A stretch of 64,000 nt of DNA from Natrinema sp046097095 (GTDB lineage: Archaea > Halobacteriota > Halobacteria > Halobacteriales > Natrialbaceae), in the NCBI RefSeq assembly GCF_046097095.1, contig NZ_CP175698.1, positions 2,666,001 to 2,730,000 of the forward strand, given 5' to 3'. Every line of letters begins with the position of its first letter. Within the stretch, counting starts at the first letter, position 1. Under the pieces are notes generated by a model. It had not been told where the DNA came from. It saw only the letters and a program-made list of their open reading frames with translations, and searched no databases. A program made the position numbers and the translations under genes. Of this stretch, positions 1-7,674 are shown piece by piece.

Positions 1-154
1 GCAGATTGGCCGGATCGACACTCCACGTTTTCGCGTCTAAATACGTGTTTCCGCTTGCCCCGTCGCCGCTGGTATCGCCGAACGTACCCATGCAACCGCT
101 TAGCCCGAGTGTGACGCCGGACCCGAGCGAGGCAAGTAGTGTCCGTTTACGCAT
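1..154 (-). CDS. Predicted lipoprotein, 5' end only (cut by window edge)
   Basis: Reading leftwards from the ATG at 154, the frame is open for 51 codons and runs off the window. The start MRKRTLLASLGS, a hydrophobic stretch and a lipobox ending LSGC (Cys at residue 21) are the usual haloarchaeal lipoprotein export signal. After the Cys comes a Ser/Gly/Asp-rich linker, typical of surface-anchored proteins. The plus-strand frame over the same bases is not protein-like. What the mature domain does cannot be told from this fragment. Confidence 0.7.
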   Translation of the reverse strand, partial: MRKRTLLASLGSGVTLGLSGCMGTFGDTSGDGASGNTYLDAKTWSVDPANL

Positions 155-388
155 CGATAGTGATCGTTACCGTCTCAAGGTAAAGACTCGTCTGGTCCGG
201 CCCTCGAACCCCGCTGAAGCGTACTTTTTCTAGAACGATATGTCTCGACAGGTCTGTCCGCGAAGCCGATCCGCGAGGACGACCAGTTAGAGTAAGGATG
301 CGTTATATCTAACGGCCAGAAGTACTTTCATCATTCGTATATTACGTAGCACGTTGTATATGCGACGAGTTTTCGGCTTCGAAAAACC

Positions 389-700
389 ATGATTAGTAAC
401 AAATTATGGGATGAAATAGTTCCCGTGTACAAAGTCGAATTGGACAAGGCCACCAACCAATCGACGAGCAGTCTGGTGATCAGGGGCATCGCTGAGTTAA
501 CTGGTCAGAAGCCGGCTGAACTCGAACCGCTGGGAAACAGCGTGGATCCGGAAGCGCTGGATTCGTTCGTCGCTCACACGAAAGAGGGCACGACTTCGTG
601 TCGGCTTACCTTCCAGTATCATGGGTACACGGTCGTGATCGTCGGGAATCGATGGCTGCAGATCGCTCCGAGCGAAGAACTGCTGTCGGTAACGACGTAG
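389..700 (+). CDS. HalOD1 output-domain protein
   Basis: A 103-residue protein that is almost entirely one HalOD1 domain, a halophile output module often fused to or found near two-component sensors. Recognisable parts are the helix with IRGIAELTG (about 32-40), the PxxLEPLGNSVDPEALD segment (43-58) and the beta-rich end with YHGYTVVIV (77-85). It is free-standing: there is no receiver or sensor domain. A histidine kinase lies 0.8 kb away on the other strand, so they may belong to the same signalling set, but nothing in the sequence proves that. The 150 bases upstream are AT-rich (TATA-like stretches near 304 and 354). A second HalOD1 protein is at 40975-41328. Confidence 0.8.
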   Translation: MISNKLWDEIVPVYKVELDKATNQSTSSLVIRGIAELTGQKPAELEPLGNSVDPEALDSFVAHTKEGTTSCRLTFQYHGYTVVIVGNRWLQIAPSEELLSVTT

Positions 701-852
701 CTTCGAACGCCGCATCCTCAACCCCGTCTTTGAAGAGCGACGGGCGTCCGCAATACTCTCTGAAGACAGTCGCTCGAGATCGGATCGGTTCACGTCTGCT
801 TCGGCCACTCCGTGCTCCGTCGAAAGAGGCTACAGAGCAATGCTGAAATCGA

Positions 853-1233
853 TCACGAGTCGGTTTCGTCGAGCGCGACTATTGCGGAGTTGATCGTTCC
901 TTGGAGATCGTCTATCGCCCCGATCTCGAGTGCAGCTATTACTCCTTTCCGTTGGGTTTTGATAAGATGCAACTCTATCGCCTTCTCGAAGCACCGGAGA
1001 ACGCACTGTAAGTCGCCGTGACTATAGAGCGACTCCTGATGCTGCTGATCGATCGCTTCTAGACGCGCTTCTCGGAACACGCTCTCGATATCTGAACTGT
1101 CGTACTTCGTTTTGACATCATCTCGAATATACACGTGATCGCTCTCGTCTTCGTCGTAGTAACTAACGCTTCGCAGATCATCCTCAAACCGATACTCGAG
1201 TTGCTCATAGATCCGATCCGCTTCGATTCGCAT
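853..1233 (-). CDS. Conserved haloarchaeal protein of unknown function
   Basis: A 126-residue acidic protein with no signal peptide or membrane segment. The pattern of an N-terminal helix, then SVSYYDED, then VYIRDDV (about residues 23-40), and a central CVLRCFEKAIELH strand-helix resembles a widespread family of small uncharacterised halophile proteins often found near HalOD1 and PAS genes. I cannot give a function. The ATG at 1233 follows an AT-rich promoter region (TATA-like bases near 1250-1260 on the minus strand). Confidence 0.65.
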   Translation of the reverse strand: MRIEADRIYEQLEYRFEDDLRSVSYYDEDESDHVYIRDDVKTKYDSSDIESVFREARLEAIDQQHQESLYSHGDLQCVLRCFEKAIELHLIKTQRKGVIAALEIGAIDDLQGTINSAIVALDETDS

Positions 1234-1396
1234 TACGTGCGAAGTATATCCTAAATACTATAATTATATTGGCCAGATACTGGATAGTACAGCATAAATA
1301 TTGGGCTTTAACAGAATAGTTCGGCAGATATACGAGATGATTTAGCGACTTCACAGTTCCAAAGCGTATTCGGGAGCAGGTTGGTCTCCCCCTCGG

Positions 1397-1423
1397 TCTA
1401 CGATTGTTACCCGATATCGTAGA
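1397..1423 (-). terminator. Possible stem-loop terminator downstream of the histidine kinase
   Basis: An 8-bp perfect stem (1397-1404 with 1416-1423) and 11-nt loop lie about 75 nt past the stop of the kinase gene, in a 265-bp AT-rich spacer. The position suits transcription termination. Archaea mostly end at T-tracts, so the hairpin role is inferred. Confidence 0.35.
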
Positions 1424-1498
1424 GGGAAGGGGTACACCGCATTCGGTGACTGTGCGACGGGTTACTTGACGCCCGCAACAGCGGTACGCACAGCGTAC

Positions 1499-3070
1499 TC
1501 AGTCACCCGACTCGTCTACTACCGGGAGAGTGAACCGAACCGTTGTGCCATCGCTACGGTCGGACGCGACCCAGATGTCACCGTCGTGGCGCGTGACGAT
1601 GCGATCGCACAGCGCCAGGCCGATTCCCGTCCCCGCGCCCTCCTCTTGCGTGTGACAGCTCTGGAACATGTCGAAGACGCGGTCGGCGTCTTCGGAGTCG
1701 ATACCGACGCCCTCATCGCGAACCGAGACCGCCCACTTGTCGCCCGCCCGTTCGGCCGAGACACGCACCCGTGGTGGCTCCTCGCCGCTGTACTCGATGG
1801 CGTTGTCCACCAGGTTTTGAAACACCTGCCTGAGTTGGTCGGCATCGCCTTCGACGCGAGGGAGGGATTCCGTGGCTATTTCCGCGCCCGTCTCCTCGAT
1901 TTTCAACTGGAAGTCCCGGAGAACGTCGTCGAGTACGGTTTCCAACTCGACCGGCTCCAGGGGAGCGCCGCGCGTGTCGACCCGCGAATATGCGAGTAAT
2001 CCATCGATCATGCTGCGCATGCGGTCGGCCCCGTCGACGGCGAACTCGAGGAACTCCCGGCCGTCCTCGGTGAGGTCGTCAGCGTACCGGTTTTCGAGCA
2101 ACTGGAGGTAACTCGAGACCATCCGCAGGGGTTCCTGAAGATCGTGGGAGGCGGCGTGGGCGAACTGCTCTAAGCGTTCGTTGGATTCCCTGAGTTCTTG
2201 TCTATACACTCTGTGCTCGAGTTCGTTGCTCACCCAATTGCTGAGCAGACGGACGAACGAGACGTCCCAGTCGGAGAACGCCTCGGTCCGCGCCTCCATC
2301 CCGTAGAAGCAGAACGTCCCGTAGATGTCTCCGTGGACGATAACCGGTGTCCCGAGATAACAGGCGATTCCCCACTCGGGGTCAGCCAGTTCCGGGGCCT
2401 CGGCTTTCACATCCCGGAGGACGAGTGTCTCTGCGGTCTCGACGACGCGTGAGCAGTTTGGTAGGGTCTCGAGCGGCGTCGTATCGCCCGATTCGAGATC
2501 GACCGCTTCCGGCGTGGCCACGTGTTCGAATACGTATTCGCCAGCGCTTTCATCGACTCGCGAGAGCGTCGCGAACTCGGTTCCGACTGTCGTGCGAACG
2601 ATATCGAGGAGCGAACGTATCTGTTGGGGGAGCGGCTGGTCTGGGGCCGCCATCACTTCGTTGGCACGCCGGAGTGCTCGCTCGCGTTCCTCGAGTTCCC
2701 GGTGATGGTCGTCCGGGTCAGTGATATCGCGGGCGTACACCGAAAGGCCACTTTCAGAGGGATAGACGCGCGTTTCGAACCAACTATCCTGTGGCGGATA
2801 GCGTGCCTCGAACGTGACTGGCTCTTGGGACTCCATCGCACGTTCGTGCTCCCACTGGAACGGCGAGTCGGTCAACGCGGGAAACTCCTCCCAGATGACG
2901 TTCCCACGGAGTTGCGCTCGGTCTCGTCCGAACGTGCTTTCGGCTCGGTCGTTGCAGTACGTGAACCGCCAGTCTTCGTCGAGCGCGAAGACGGCATCGG
3001 TGACGCGCTCGACGACCGCTTCCGGAGAACTTCGGTCGGGGGGATCACTCGACATCTCGGACTCCGTCAT
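1499..3070 (-). CDS. Soluble PAS-GAF sensor histidine kinase
   Basis: A 523-residue cytoplasmic kinase with no transmembrane segment. Order of domains: PAS (about 20-118), short coiled coil, GAF (about 150-285), HisKA with ASHDLQEP and the phospho-acceptor His309, then HATPase with N-box Asn423, DEGVGI (452-457) and GTGIGLAL (480-487). All residues needed for ATP binding and autophosphorylation are present. No response regulator is adjacent, usual for orphan halophile kinases. The HisKA-HATPase half is closely related to the kinases at 10649-12682 and 32917-35307; the sensor halves differ, so the three probably sense different signals. The signal is unknown. Confidence 0.88.
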   Translation of the reverse strand: MTESEMSSDPPDRSSPEAVVERVTDAVFALDEDWRFTYCNDRAESTFGRDRAQLRGNVIWEEFPALTDSPFQWEHERAMESQEPVTFEARYPPQDSWFETRVYPSESGLSVYARDITDPDDHHRELEERERALRRANEVMAAPDQPLPQQIRSLLDIVRTTVGTEFATLSRVDESAGEYVFEHVATPEAVDLESGDTTPLETLPNCSRVVETAETLVLRDVKAEAPELADPEWGIACYLGTPVIVHGDIYGTFCFYGMEARTEAFSDWDVSFVRLLSNWVSNELEHRVYRQELRESNERLEQFAHAASHDLQEPLRMVSSYLQLLENRYADDLTEDGREFLEFAVDGADRMRSMIDGLLAYSRVDTRGAPLEPVELETVLDDVLRDFQLKIEETGAEIATESLPRVEGDADQLRQVFQNLVDNAIEYSGEEPPRVRVSAERAGDKWAVSVRDEGVGIDSEDADRVFDMFQSCHTQEEGAGTGIGLALCDRIVTRHDGDIWVASDRSDGTTVRFTLPVVDESGD

Positions 3071-3749
3071 TAAATACGCGTACCGCGTTGAGAAGTATGG
3101 GCATTACGCACGTATTCTGAGCAGGAATTCCGTGTACTCGAGAATTCGATGCGAGTCCAACGGGCGATCGGAGAGCGTCCTCGAGCCGGGGAGAACGGAG
3201 CCGGTACTGGCCGATCTACAGGGCGTGAAAACACCCCGGCTATCACTACGCCATCGTGACAGTACGCGTGGGGCGATATCTCGCCCTCGTCGGAGACGCC
3301 GATGCGATCTGTGAATCAAGAAGACGCTCGTTTTCGCTGTATGCCGACCGTGCGCTGAGTCGAGACGACCGGTTACCTGCAGTGAGACGCTGTCAGCCCC
3401 GCGTGGAGGGCCGATTCGGCTCACTCGATCCGAGAACGGAAGCTGCGTGGAACTCACGCGACGGACCGGACGAAGAAAGCGTATTTCCGACGGCCGTTAC
3501 GGACGGGTTTCCGCGTCGTATCGACTCCGTATTCGCGTCGCGAAGCCGCGGCGACCGGTCAGACGGCGCTCGGAACTCGAGGGAGCCGTCGGCAGTCGAC
3601 CGGCGAAGGGGACGACCGCTGCGAGGCGATTTTGCGTCGGCGACTGGGACGGTTGTTCGCAGCGGAACGAGGGTAGCAGCCGTCTGACAGGGGTAATCGG
3701 GTCGAAACAATGAGCCGACGGGCCGTTAGCCGGCAGTGAGACACCTGTG
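3071..3749. other. Gene-free interval
   Basis: About 680 bases between the kinase start and the ABC ATPase start. Several frames are open on both strands, but all give Arg/Ser-rich products unlike the acidic proteins around them, so I read them as G+C-rich noise. The kinase promoter must lie just after 3070, where bases such as aaatacgcg occur. I see no RNA gene or repeat. Confidence 0.5.
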
Positions 3750-4514
3750 ATGTTCGGGCAATCAGTGCTGGATTCGCGGCCGTCGGCCACGAGGGGTGAA
3801 CGCGACGAGCGCGAATCGACGGCGGCCGTTCGACTCGAGGGCGTCAGCCACCGGTACGGCGCGACTGGCGGTCGGCTTCGCTCGAGCGACGAGCGGACGG
3901 TGACCGCGCTCCGCGACGTCTCCTTCGAGCTTCCGTCGGGAACCATCGTCGGGCTCGAGGGGCCAAGCGGAAGCGGCAAGTCGACGATTCTCCACGCCGT
4001 CGCCGGGCTATTGCTGCCGACGGCCGGGGGCGTCGAACTTCACGGGACCGACATCACGGCGCTGTCGGACGCGGAGCGAACGCGGCTGCGGCGACAGCAC
4101 ATCGGGATCGTGTTCCAGCGCTTTCATCTCTTGCCGTCGCTGTCGGCCCGCGCGAACGTCGCGCTCCCGCTCGTGCAGGCCGGCGTCCCGCGGAGTGACC
4201 GGCGAGCGCGGGCGGTGCGACTGCTCGAGGCCGTCGGTCTCGGCGACCGCACGACCCACTTGCCCGGCGAACTCAGCGGCGGGGAGCGCCAGCGGGTCGC
4301 GATCGCGCGGGCGCTGTCGACCGATCCGGACGTGATCGTGGCCGACGAGCCGACGGGGGAACTCGACTCGGCGACCGGTGCGGACGTCCTCGAGTTGTTG
4401 ACCGATATCGGGCGCGATCGGGCGGTACTGGTCGCGTCGCACGACGAGGCCACGCTGTCCGTCGCCGACTGGGTCATCACCCTCCGCGACGGGCAGGTGG
4501 TCGGGGATGGCTGA
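3750..4514 (+). CDS. ABC transporter ATP-binding protein (LolD/MacB type)
   Basis: A 254-residue nucleotide-binding subunit of an export-type ABC system. Walker A GPSGSGKST (71-79), Q-loop Gln123, signature LSGGERQ (175-181), Walker B VIVADEP (195-201) and switch His231 are all intact, so it should hydrolyse ATP. The family (LolD, MacB, FtsE-like) pairs with FtsX-fold permeases, and two such genes follow at once, the first overlapping by 8 nt. An in-frame GTG at 3747 could also be the start. The transported substrate is unknown; peptides, lipoproteins or lipids are typical for relatives. The N-terminal 25 residues are a poorly conserved extension. Confidence 0.9.
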   Translation: MFGQSVLDSRPSATRGERDERESTAAVRLEGVSHRYGATGGRLRSSDERTVTALRDVSFELPSGTIVGLEGPSGSGKSTILHAVAGLLLPTAGGVELHGTDITALSDAERTRLRRQHIGIVFQRFHLLPSLSARANVALPLVQAGVPRSDRRARAVRLLEAVGLGDRTTHLPGELSGGERQRVAIARALSTDPDVIVADEPTGELDSATGADVLELLTDIGRDRAVLVASHDEATLSVADWVITLRDGQVVGDG

Positions 4515-5754
4515 CGGCGGGGGGTGGCGAACGCGCTGGACGGGGCTCGCTCGCCTAGCACTCGCCCGGTGGTGGCGGCGAGCGACGCGGACGACGACGG
4601 GCCGAACCGTCTCGACGATTGGGGTCATCGCGCTGACGGTCGCGTTGCTTCTGGTCGTGACCGGCGTCGCGCTGGCGCTCGCCGACGGCGGCGTGACGGG
4701 TCGAAACGACGCGGCCGTCGCCGTCACGCCCGAGGAAAGCGGCACGCTCTCGTCGGTCGACGGCGTCGAGGGGCCGCGCCTCGGCGCGACCAACGAGCGG
4801 GCCGCGGCGATCCGCGACCGCGACGGCATCGATCACGCCTCGCCGGTGCTGGTCGAGACGGTCCGACTGAGGCCACCGAACGGCAACGCGCGAACCGTCC
4901 GGCTCGTCGGCGTCGTTCCCGACGGCGAATCGCGGACCGTCGCGGGCCTGTCGACGGCCGCCCTCGAGCGGGGCGATCCCCATTACGCGAACGGGTCGTA
5001 CGACGGCCCGCGGACCGGCGAGATCGTCCTCTCGGAGACCGCGGCGGACCGCCTCGGCGCGTCGTCGGGCGACGAACTGACCGTCTCGATGGGGCCGGGG
5101 CGCTCGAGCGGGCCCTCGGTGACGGTGACAGCGGTCGCGGACGACGGAACGGGCGGAGCCACCGCGCCGGTTGCGCTCGTTCACGTGAGCGGGCTCCAGT
5201 CGCTCTCGGGGGCCGCCGACGGTGGGCTCGCGGATCGGCTCCTGATCTGGGGCGAGTCATCGGCGGCGCAGTCGGCCGCGGCGGACGCCTATCCGGCCGC
5301 CGCGATCGAAGTCGCCGGAACCACCGATCCGTCGTCGCTGTTCGACGACGGGCTGGCCTTCGCGACCGGCGTCATCGCGCTCGTGGTCAGCGTGACGATC
5401 TGTGCCTCGTTCGTCGCGACGGCGATGGGGATGACCGTCGACGAGGACCGGCGCACGCTCGCCGTTCTCGAGTCAGTCGGCGTCCCGACGCGCGGTCGGT
5501 TGGCGATCGTCGCGGTGTCGGCGGGTATCACCACGCTAGTCGGCGCGCTCGTCGGCGTCGCCCTCGGTGCAGCAGGGATCGTCGCGGTCAACGCCATTGC
5601 CGGCGCGACGATCGCACCGGGAGCGGTCGCGCAGTTCCACCTGGTGTTCGTCCCCTACGCGATCGCGGTCGCCCTGTTCTCCGGGCTGATCGCCGTGCCC
5701 TATCCGCTGGTGGTGGCCGTGCGGACGTCCGTGCTCGAGGAGGTCGGCCGATGA
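4507..5754 (+). CDS. ABC transporter permease, FtsX-like (first)
   Basis: A 415-residue membrane subunit with the FtsX/MacB layout: one N-terminal membrane segment (about 36-58), a large extracytoplasmic domain (about 60-275), then three membrane segments in the last 140 residues. The outer domain is rich in Asp/Glu as expected outside a halophile cell. It overlaps the ATPase by 8 nt and the next permease by 4 nt (ATGA), so the three products are made from one transcript and probably form one exporter complex with two different permeases. A very long open frame in another phase over this gene is a shadow. Confidence 0.85.
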   Translation: MADGGGWRTRWTGLARLALARWWRRATRTTTGRTVSTIGVIALTVALLLVVTGVALALADGGVTGRNDAAVAVTPEESGTLSSVDGVEGPRLGATNERAAAIRDRDGIDHASPVLVETVRLRPPNGNARTVRLVGVVPDGESRTVAGLSTAALERGDPHYANGSYDGPRTGEIVLSETAADRLGASSGDELTVSMGPGRSSGPSVTVTAVADDGTGGATAPVALVHVSGLQSLSGAADGGLADRLLIWGESSAAQSAAADAYPAAAIEVAGTTDPSSLFDDGLAFATGVIALVVSVTICASFVATAMGMTVDEDRRTLAVLESVGVPTRGRLAIVAVSAGITTLVGALVGVALGAAGIVAVNAIAGATIAPGAVAQFHLVFVPYAIAVALFSGLIAVPYPLVVAVRTSVLEEVGR

Positions 5755-6983
5755 ACGCGACGCGAGCGATCGTCCGAACGCGGGCCGTCGCGGGCCTCGC
5801 GCTCGCACAGCTTCGGCGCTCGCCCGGGCGGACCGTCCTCACCGTCTGTGCGGTCACGCTGGCCGTCCTCTCAGTGACGGTGCTGGCGAGTCTCGGCGTC
5901 GGCGTCGTCGAGAAGGGCGAGCAGGGGTTAGACAGCGCCGACCGGGATATCTGGATCTCGCGGGATCCCGTCGACCCGGCCGCGAGTGGGACCGAGAACC
6001 CGGTCGTGGGCGCACACGGAATGGCGGCCGAACTCACCGCACGCGACGATATCGCGGGTGCCTCGCCGATCGCGATGTACGACGTGTACGTCGGCACGAA
6101 CGAGTCCAACCTGCGACGCAGGCCCGCGGTCGGCGTTCAGGAGACTCACGAGGGGTTCAACTTCCAGTCCGGTGGGGGATTCACAGTCGATCGGGAAATC
6201 GCTCTCAGCCCACCGCCGGACGAGCCACGGACCAGTACGCTCGTGCTCGACCCGCGGACCGCCGCGGCGCTGAACGTCTCCGTCGGCGACACCGTCCACA
6301 TCGGGACGAGCCGGCAGACGGCCTCCGAATACGAGTTTACCGTCGTCGGCACGTCCTCGTACTACTCGCAGTATCTGGGCTCGCCAGCGATGACGGTGCC
6401 GCTAGGTGATCTACAGGCCGTCGCCGGCACGTCAGGCACCGATCGAGCGACGTTCGTCACCGCCGACGTGACGGCCGACGCCGACCGCGACGCCGTCGCG
6501 GACGAACTCGCCGAGGTCTATCCCACGTACGAGGTCCGCACCAGCGGCGAACAGGTCGAGGGGATGCTCGAGGAGCGCTCGGTCGTCCTCGCAAGCGGCG
6601 CGACGCTGGTCGGTCTGGCCATCGTCGGCGGCGTCGTCCTGACGGCGAACCTGTTCGCGCTCGTGGCCCACCAACAGCGCGAGGAACTCGCGGCGCTGCG
6701 GGCCGTCGGGCTCTCCCGACGGGTCCTCGCCGGGACGATCGGCGCACAGGGGCTCCTCATCGGCCTGGTCGGCGGCCTCGTCGGTCTCGCGGCGACGCCG
6801 CTGGTCGTGCTCGGCCTGAACCGCTTCTCGGCGGCGGTGCTCGGCTTCGAGCGCCTCCTTCGGACGCCGCTCGAGGTCTACGCCGCCGGCTTCGCGCTCG
6901 CGCTCTGTGTCGGCACGGTCGTCGCGCTCGTCGCCGGTTGGCGGGCCGGCCGGTACGCGCGCATCGCGCACCTCGAGCAGTGA
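5751..6983 (+). CDS. ABC transporter permease, FtsX-like (second)
   Basis: A 410-residue partner permease starting at the ATG inside the ATGA overlap. Same topology: a first membrane segment (about 28-50), a long external domain with GDTVHIG (a usual MacB-periplasmic-type strand pattern), and three C-terminal membrane segments, with the coupling-type stretch AALRAVGLS between the first two of them. The two permeases are clearly diverged from each other, suggesting a heterodimer as in LolCE. An upstream frame extends far 5' of this start but reads through the first permease and is not protein-like. Confidence 0.85.
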   Translation: MNATRAIVRTRAVAGLALAQLRRSPGRTVLTVCAVTLAVLSVTVLASLGVGVVEKGEQGLDSADRDIWISRDPVDPAASGTENPVVGAHGMAAELTARDDIAGASPIAMYDVYVGTNESNLRRRPAVGVQETHEGFNFQSGGGFTVDREIALSPPPDEPRTSTLVLDPRTAAALNVSVGDTVHIGTSRQTASEYEFTVVGTSSYYSQYLGSPAMTVPLGDLQAVAGTSGTDRATFVTADVTADADRDAVADELAEVYPTYEVRTSGEQVEGMLEERSVVLASGATLVGLAIVGGVVLTANLFALVAHQQREELAALRAVGLSRRVLAGTIGAQGLLIGLVGGLVGLAATPLVVLGLNRFSAAVLGFERLLRTPLEVYAAGFALALCVGTVVALVAGWRAGRYARIAHLEQ

Positions 6984-7062
6984 TCGGTGCGGCGCGTCGG
7001 CCTGTCCGCTTCCGACTCGACCGTCCCGAACCCACTTGCCGGCCGAGGACGTACTGTCCGTG

Positions 7063-7611
7063 ATGCGAATTCGAACACCCGCCAGCGACCGAGCGGATTC
7101 GGCGTCCAGTACGCAACCGACGGCGGACTCTTCGTCCGGTAGCCGTCTCCTCAGATACGCGCTCGTCGCCGGCGGCGTCCTCGCGCTCGCCTACGTCGTC
7201 GGCCGGCTCCGCGGCTCGAGCGAGGGCGGTGACGGCATTCGGTCGGTCGACGAGTTCCAGGAGCGGGCGGCGGCGGCCGTTCCGGACGAGTTGTCCGAAC
7301 CCGTCGCGACGATCCCGATTGGGGAGCCGGGCGACGAGGAGGAGTCGACCGAGGCCGAGACGTCCGCCGCGGGAGAGGGCGCAGACGCGATCGACGAGGC
7401 GGAGACGAACGTCGACATCACCGACGGCGACCGGTCGGACGAGGAAATCGCCGAGCGCGCGGAGCCAGATGTCAGCGCGGACCCAGCCGACCCCGGCGAG
7501 ATGGCAGTCGACGAGGGGGTCGCCGACGAACTGATCGACGACGATATCGACGCCAAGGACGCAGACGAGAGCGACGAAGCGGACGACGGAGAGGAGACGG
7601 CCGAGGAGTAA
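7063..7611 (+). CDS. Single-pass membrane protein with long acidic tail
   Basis: A 182-residue protein: a Ser/Thr/Arg-rich start, one hydrophobic segment (about 28-47, LLRYALVAGGVLALAYVVGRL), then about 130 residues dominated by Glu, Asp and Ala. No known domain is visible. The ATG at 7063 (a GTG is in frame at 7060) puts the membrane segment near the N-terminus; longer starts give an Arg-rich extension and are rejected. It follows the exporter by 79 nt on the same strand and could be part of that unit. The acidic tail probably faces the cytoplasm or the cell exterior; the direction cannot be settled. Confidence 0.65.
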   Translation: MRIRTPASDRADSASSTQPTADSSSGSRLLRYALVAGGVLALAYVVGRLRGSSEGGDGIRSVDEFQERAAAAVPDELSEPVATIPIGEPGDEEESTEAETSAAGEGADAIDEAETNVDITDGDRSDEEIAERAEPDVSADPADPGEMAVDEGVADELIDDDIDAKDADESDEADDGEETAEE

Positions 7612-7674
7612 TCCCGCGCTTCGATTTCACCGGAAACGTGGTGTTTATCCGCCGCTCGTCCCTACCGTATTCCG

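Noticed and set aside
4524..5750. Long open plus-strand frame over the first permease gene joined to the second permease
   Set aside because: Extremely Arg-rich, unlike halophile proteins. The real second permease starts at 5751 in an ATGA overlap.
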